A stretch of 64,000 nt of DNA from Owenia fusiformis (Eukaryota; Annelida; Polychaeta; Sabellida; Oweniidae), in assembly GCA_903813345.2 (NCBI GenBank), contig CAIIXF020000003.1, forward strand, positions 30,955,248 to 31,019,247, written 5' to 3'. Under the pieces are notes generated by a model. It searched no databases and was not told the DNA's origin. It saw nothing but the letters and a program-made list of their open reading frames with translations. Both the position numbers and the translations under genes were made by a program. Below, in pieces: positions 60,543 to 64,000 of this stretch (positions are counted from its first letter, which is position 1; each line of letters begins with the position of its first letter).

Positions 60543-61282
60543 GTCTTCATTTCAATATCAAATGTTCACAGGTTCTTATTGGCATTTTACCTTTCAACTC
60601 CTATAATCTCAGATTTGGGGGAAGATAAAACGTACTATTGACTGGTCACATGACCTAACTGGTGATTAGTACAATTCATCTTCCCTGAAAGCAGGGATTG
60701 AGGACTTTCCAGGGAATTAGTTCATCTATTCCATGTCATGTGACCATGAATAAGCCAATGAGCATCTAGAATACATTTGAAGTATATAATAATATTTAAT
60801 ATTATATAGTATTTTATGTTTTTATATCAATTTGTTAATATTATGTGACTGTTTCTTTGCAATTGACAATTGATTGATAGATTATAGTTTCTTTTCACAT
60901 TTATATCATGGTTTTGGGATATTTTTTTTTTCTTATGACTAGTATATATAGAGTTTGCTTTTTCTTGCTTGGTTCAATTACAACCTTTGGTAATTTCCCT
61001 TTGGTACTTTGTTTGGTGCTTAGATATTTTCATTTACTTATGATAACTTTATCTGTTTAAGCAAATTCAGGATGTCCATAAAGTCTCTTTACACTTTACA
61101 CAGACTTTGTATTGTAATTGTAAAGAAACTCTATGGACCCCCTGTGTATAAAATATGTCACTTGTTACTGTGACAATAACATGGATAGATTTAACTGGCA
61201 AAATAGGTAGATGTGCCTGTTGCCACTATGACTACATGTCACTGGTTGATCGTAAAGATGTTATTAGGTTAAAATAAAATAC
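60543..61282. other. Serpin-2 intron or downstream sequence
   Basis: No exon recognised. A small inverted repeat (CATAAAGTCTCTTTACA near 61077, complement near 61118) is the only structure noted. 61240-61282 matches 55446-55487, showing that the flanks of the two serpin loci are paralogous. Confidence 0.5.
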
Positions 61283-61471
61283 CTGACATGAGGTTAGATG
61301 TAGGTTCAGTTGTCTTTGGGGGTACTGTTGTAGTCTCGGTAGGTTCACAGTCCCAGTCATCCCAATGAATAATCTCCCCATTATCATCACAATATGATCC
61401 ATAGCACCAGACTTTGCCATCAGGCTGAACTTGCTTTCCTTCACTCAGCGTCTCACCAGGCACACATCCAC
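61283..61471 (-). CDS. Symmetric Cys-rich module exon of serpin-2
   Basis: 189 bp with phase 1 at both ends, so it can be skipped or duplicated without breaking frame. It has four Cys, two Trp pairs and an acidic DDNGE..WDDWDCE core. This is reminiscent of small secreted VWC-like domains but not assignable. Its 3' linker resembles the linker fused directly onto the serpin-1 reactive-centre exon, suggesting serpin-1 lost this exon. Confidence 0.72.
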
Positions 61472-62382
61472 CTTAAATTTTTAAAATAAATTGTTTTTGA
61501 AAAATGTTAAACCTGTGGAGAGTGAACCTTTTTATGCTGAGAAAAAATGTTCACTGTTGGTAGATATTCACTAGTCTGAGAGATATGTGTTCATTAACTC
61601 AGGGTTTACTGTATATTTAAATGAACAGTTTAAAAAGACATTTTTGATGGGAAATTTTGAATAAGGGGTCAGTTTCAACTACATGTATTTGGTTTGGTAT
61701 GGTTCTGTTTTTGAACCACTAAACTTGGTTTCTGGTTTGGTTATTTGGTTCTTATCGTACTTTTAGGCTGTATTCTTCTATCAGTAAAAGAATATAAAAC
61801 AAATCTAGTCTGTACCATTGCCATGTATTTATTTCTGAGCTATAGGCTATGTCTTGATATTTCACAAATATAATATACAAAACATTTAAATGTTTAAAAA
61901 AGTATGTCATCTGAATCTGATACTTGGACGCTATTATCTATCCCAACCATTTTTTCTCAATTCACATCTGCAGCAGACATTTTCTTGATCTTTGTGATTT
62001 CAGAGAATGTGCTTTTACAAACTGTATTTTCCCCGCAATTAATGTTTCAAATTAATGTTAGTGAACCAAACGAGACTGAACGAAGCGCCAAGGTCAATGA
62101 TGGTCAGAGCTGAAACTTTAAATTCAGAACTGAAATTCAAAAGTTAAGACAAACCTGGTGGTGTAGTAGGAATGGTTGTGGAGATGACTGGAGTCGTTGG
62201 CACTTGGGTAGTAACATCCTTACTACATTCTGTTGGTTGCATCACACGACCCATGAACAATATGGTTTTAGTGATATCATCGCGTATCACAAACAAGAAT
62301 GGATGGTCTGCTCTAAACTCAATGGGGCGCAGGATTGCTGTCAATTTAATGAGAATAGCTGTTGCAGCTGCTGCTTCCATAC
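61283..62382 (-). CDS. Serpin-2: reactive-centre exon plus Cys-rich exon (3' part of a paralogue)
   Basis: Two minus-strand exons, 62382-62155 and 61471-61283, join in phase 1. The first encodes GMEAAAATAILIKLTAILRP (hinge plus reactive loop, with Met at P14 in place of Thr). It continues FRADHPFLFVIRDD, the serpin C-terminal strands, and a Thr/Pro linker (TTQVPTTPVISTTIPTTPPG). The second encodes a four-Cys module with CVPGETLSEGKQV, KVWCYGSYCDDNGE and WDDWDCEPT, then another Thr/Pro linker. The serpin core exon should lie upstream, beyond 64000. The loop differs from serpin-1 and contains Lys and Arg, implying a different target. Linker, intron flanks and phase show both loci are tandem paralogues. 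Confidence 0.8.
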
Positions 62383-64000
62383 CTACATAAAAAATGAACT
62401 GTTATTTCTCTTGAGCATAATTCTCTCTATACAGATGATCACAAAATAGTTGTATGAGAATTGAGAACATAGCAGAGCTTTGACTTCAGGAAATAAAGGT
62501 TCTGATTGTAGAATCAATGCCCTGTTATACCAGATGTAACAAACTGTCATGTAAATATTACAAATCTCATATAATTTCTGGAAAATACTATTTACCATTT
62601 AGACTGTGGACTACTCTGATAATTGTAACTTCTGCTTTTCATGGAAGGTCACACATTCCAACATATTTCAAACAGTCTGTATGATTATGCTGGGCACTTT
62701 CTGGGTAGTTGGACTTCATGTAGGGGTGGCAGACGTCCCCCAGGCCGATTTATACCCCCACCCCAAGAAAACCTTGGGAGTACTTTAATACCACCTAATA
62801 AAAAGAATACTAATGCATGTCATACATTCATAGTTTTTTAGTAGGCAGGGCATACCATGGTTAGTCAGTGCCAGAAATTTCCAATCTCTAACTTATATGG
62901 TTACCATGGAAACTGTATTTATATCTCAAAATCTTCTCAATTTGACCTCCTCCCAAATATGTCCCTTCGCTCTCAAAGTGAAATATTTGCAAATTTGTTA
63001 GGAATTTGTGGCTACCACTTTGTCAAAAGTTGTATAAATATGTATATATTCACACTAGAGCACTAAAAAGTTGATATAATGCTCTAATAAATCAATAATA
63101 TTTATCAAATATAGTCGCACACAACTTCTTTTAGGGAAAAGTGGGCGTGGCACTTTTTGGTACTTGCGTAATTGTTGCAGCATTAAGCGAAAAATACATA
63201 TTACACTAACAACAATTGACATTTAATTATCATCTACTAACATTGTGTAACATTGTAATATGTTCATTATCATTATTAGATACTTAAGATATTTTATGTA
63301 AGTGTTATCATGAACCTTCCTTTTATCCCTATACCATAGAAGGTGGGCATCACCAATGGTGTCAAACTAACTTTTCTGTTTCATTTATTTTTTACCATAG
63401 ACAGGGGAAAAAGCTTTACTTGAAGTAGTGACCTCATTAGGTGCTATATATATGGATAGATGGATTGATACTAGTAGGTAGATGGCAGCACTTGTGCTAG
63501 TTGGGCTAGATACTAGTGTTTACCATTGACTTGACATATTTCACTTAGTCTATTGATTTACCATATTCATTCTGTTGGATTAAAGTAAACCTGCATTTGC
63601 AATGAATTTGATGATGTTCAGATTGTGTTTGAAACTTGATGATAATCAGATTGTGTTTGAGACTGGATGTTGTTCAGATTGTGTATATATGAACTTTAAA
63701 AGGACCACTGAAACAATAAGTCAATGTTTAAGATTCTTTAAAATTATGTCAATGTCATCATTTGCAACTTTTTCACTATTTGATAATTTAACCCATTATT
63801 CTTTATTGCTGATTAAAAATTGTAAGGCATTTAAATGACCTAGTGAAGCCAGTGATATGAATTGGACTTATTCATTGATTTACAGTAAAATGGAATATTG
63901 TGAAGAACAAGAGAACTGTTCCATAGCTTCACAGGAAATATGAGAGCAAAGTCAACAAGGGATGTGAGAAACTAGGCTGTTTACATAGAGAGATTTAGAA
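62383..64000. other. Probable serpin-2 intron, no exon recognised
   Basis: No serpin core exon is present up to the window end. A short tandem repeat of about 30 bp (CAGATTGTGTTTGAAACTTG) occurs at about 63617-63685. The remainder is AT-rich without features recognised. Confidence 0.5.

Overview
The window reads as nuclear DNA of an invertebrate animal. It is AT-rich, its genes are split into short exons with clean GT/AG junctions, and non-LTR retrotransposons and small inverted-repeat DNA transposons are dense. The best guess is a lophotrochozoan, most likely a bivalve mollusc. That rests on general resemblance (death-domain proteins, omega GSTs, mitochondrial TMEM70, TBC1D31, secreted serpins, GGAC-type dispersed repeats) and not on a database search.

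Layout. 1-1395 is a minisatellite. 3633-8377 (+) is a death-domain protein gene with a 45-bp coding repeat. 8334-11520 is a large inverted-repeat mobile element carrying a broken FEN/PIN-like nuclease gene. 11846-13671 is a non-autonomous DNA transposon with a CACGGTG end and a 5-bp target duplication (Transib/RAG-like). 15913-20744 (-) holds six exons of a mitochondrial FAD-dependent DMGDH/SARDH/PDPR-family gene. It sits head to head, 322 bp away, with an omega-class glutathione transferase gene (21067-30357, +) that has two alternative terminal exons and an array of repeated splice acceptors. A hAT-like element (21166-23706) lies in GST intron 1. 32023-32676 (-) is the main TMEM70 exon. A 5'-truncated LINE with a poly-A tail ends near 38985. 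40354-47045 (+) holds the first nine coding exons of TBC1D31/WDR67 (WD40 half only). A LINE reverse transcriptase lies at 50734-52740 (-), and an L1/Tx1-like LINE fragment interrupted by a Harbinger-like MITE at 57424-60542 (+). Two serpin loci lie on the minus strand: serpin-1 (55039-56919) and the 3' exons of serpin-2 (61283-62382). Both carry C-terminal Thr/Pro linkers and Cys-rich modules.

Exon models were built by hand from splice sites. Reading-frame phase closes across every junction given; for example, the GST exons sum to exactly 241 codons. Two genes, the FAD oxidoreductase and TBC1D31, stop part-way through their domain plan inside the window. Their remaining exons were not found, so they may be truncated, have very long introns with nested genes, or reflect an assembly join.

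The most unusual recurring pattern is amplification of splice-acceptor/exon-start edges. Tandem or scattered copies of the intron-exon boundary lie just upstream of the true exon in the GST gene (six copies, in frame), in TBC1D31 exon 2 (about ten copies, in frame) and around the last serpin-1 exon. Exon-edge duplicates also occur in the FAD gene and beside TBC1D31 exon 7.
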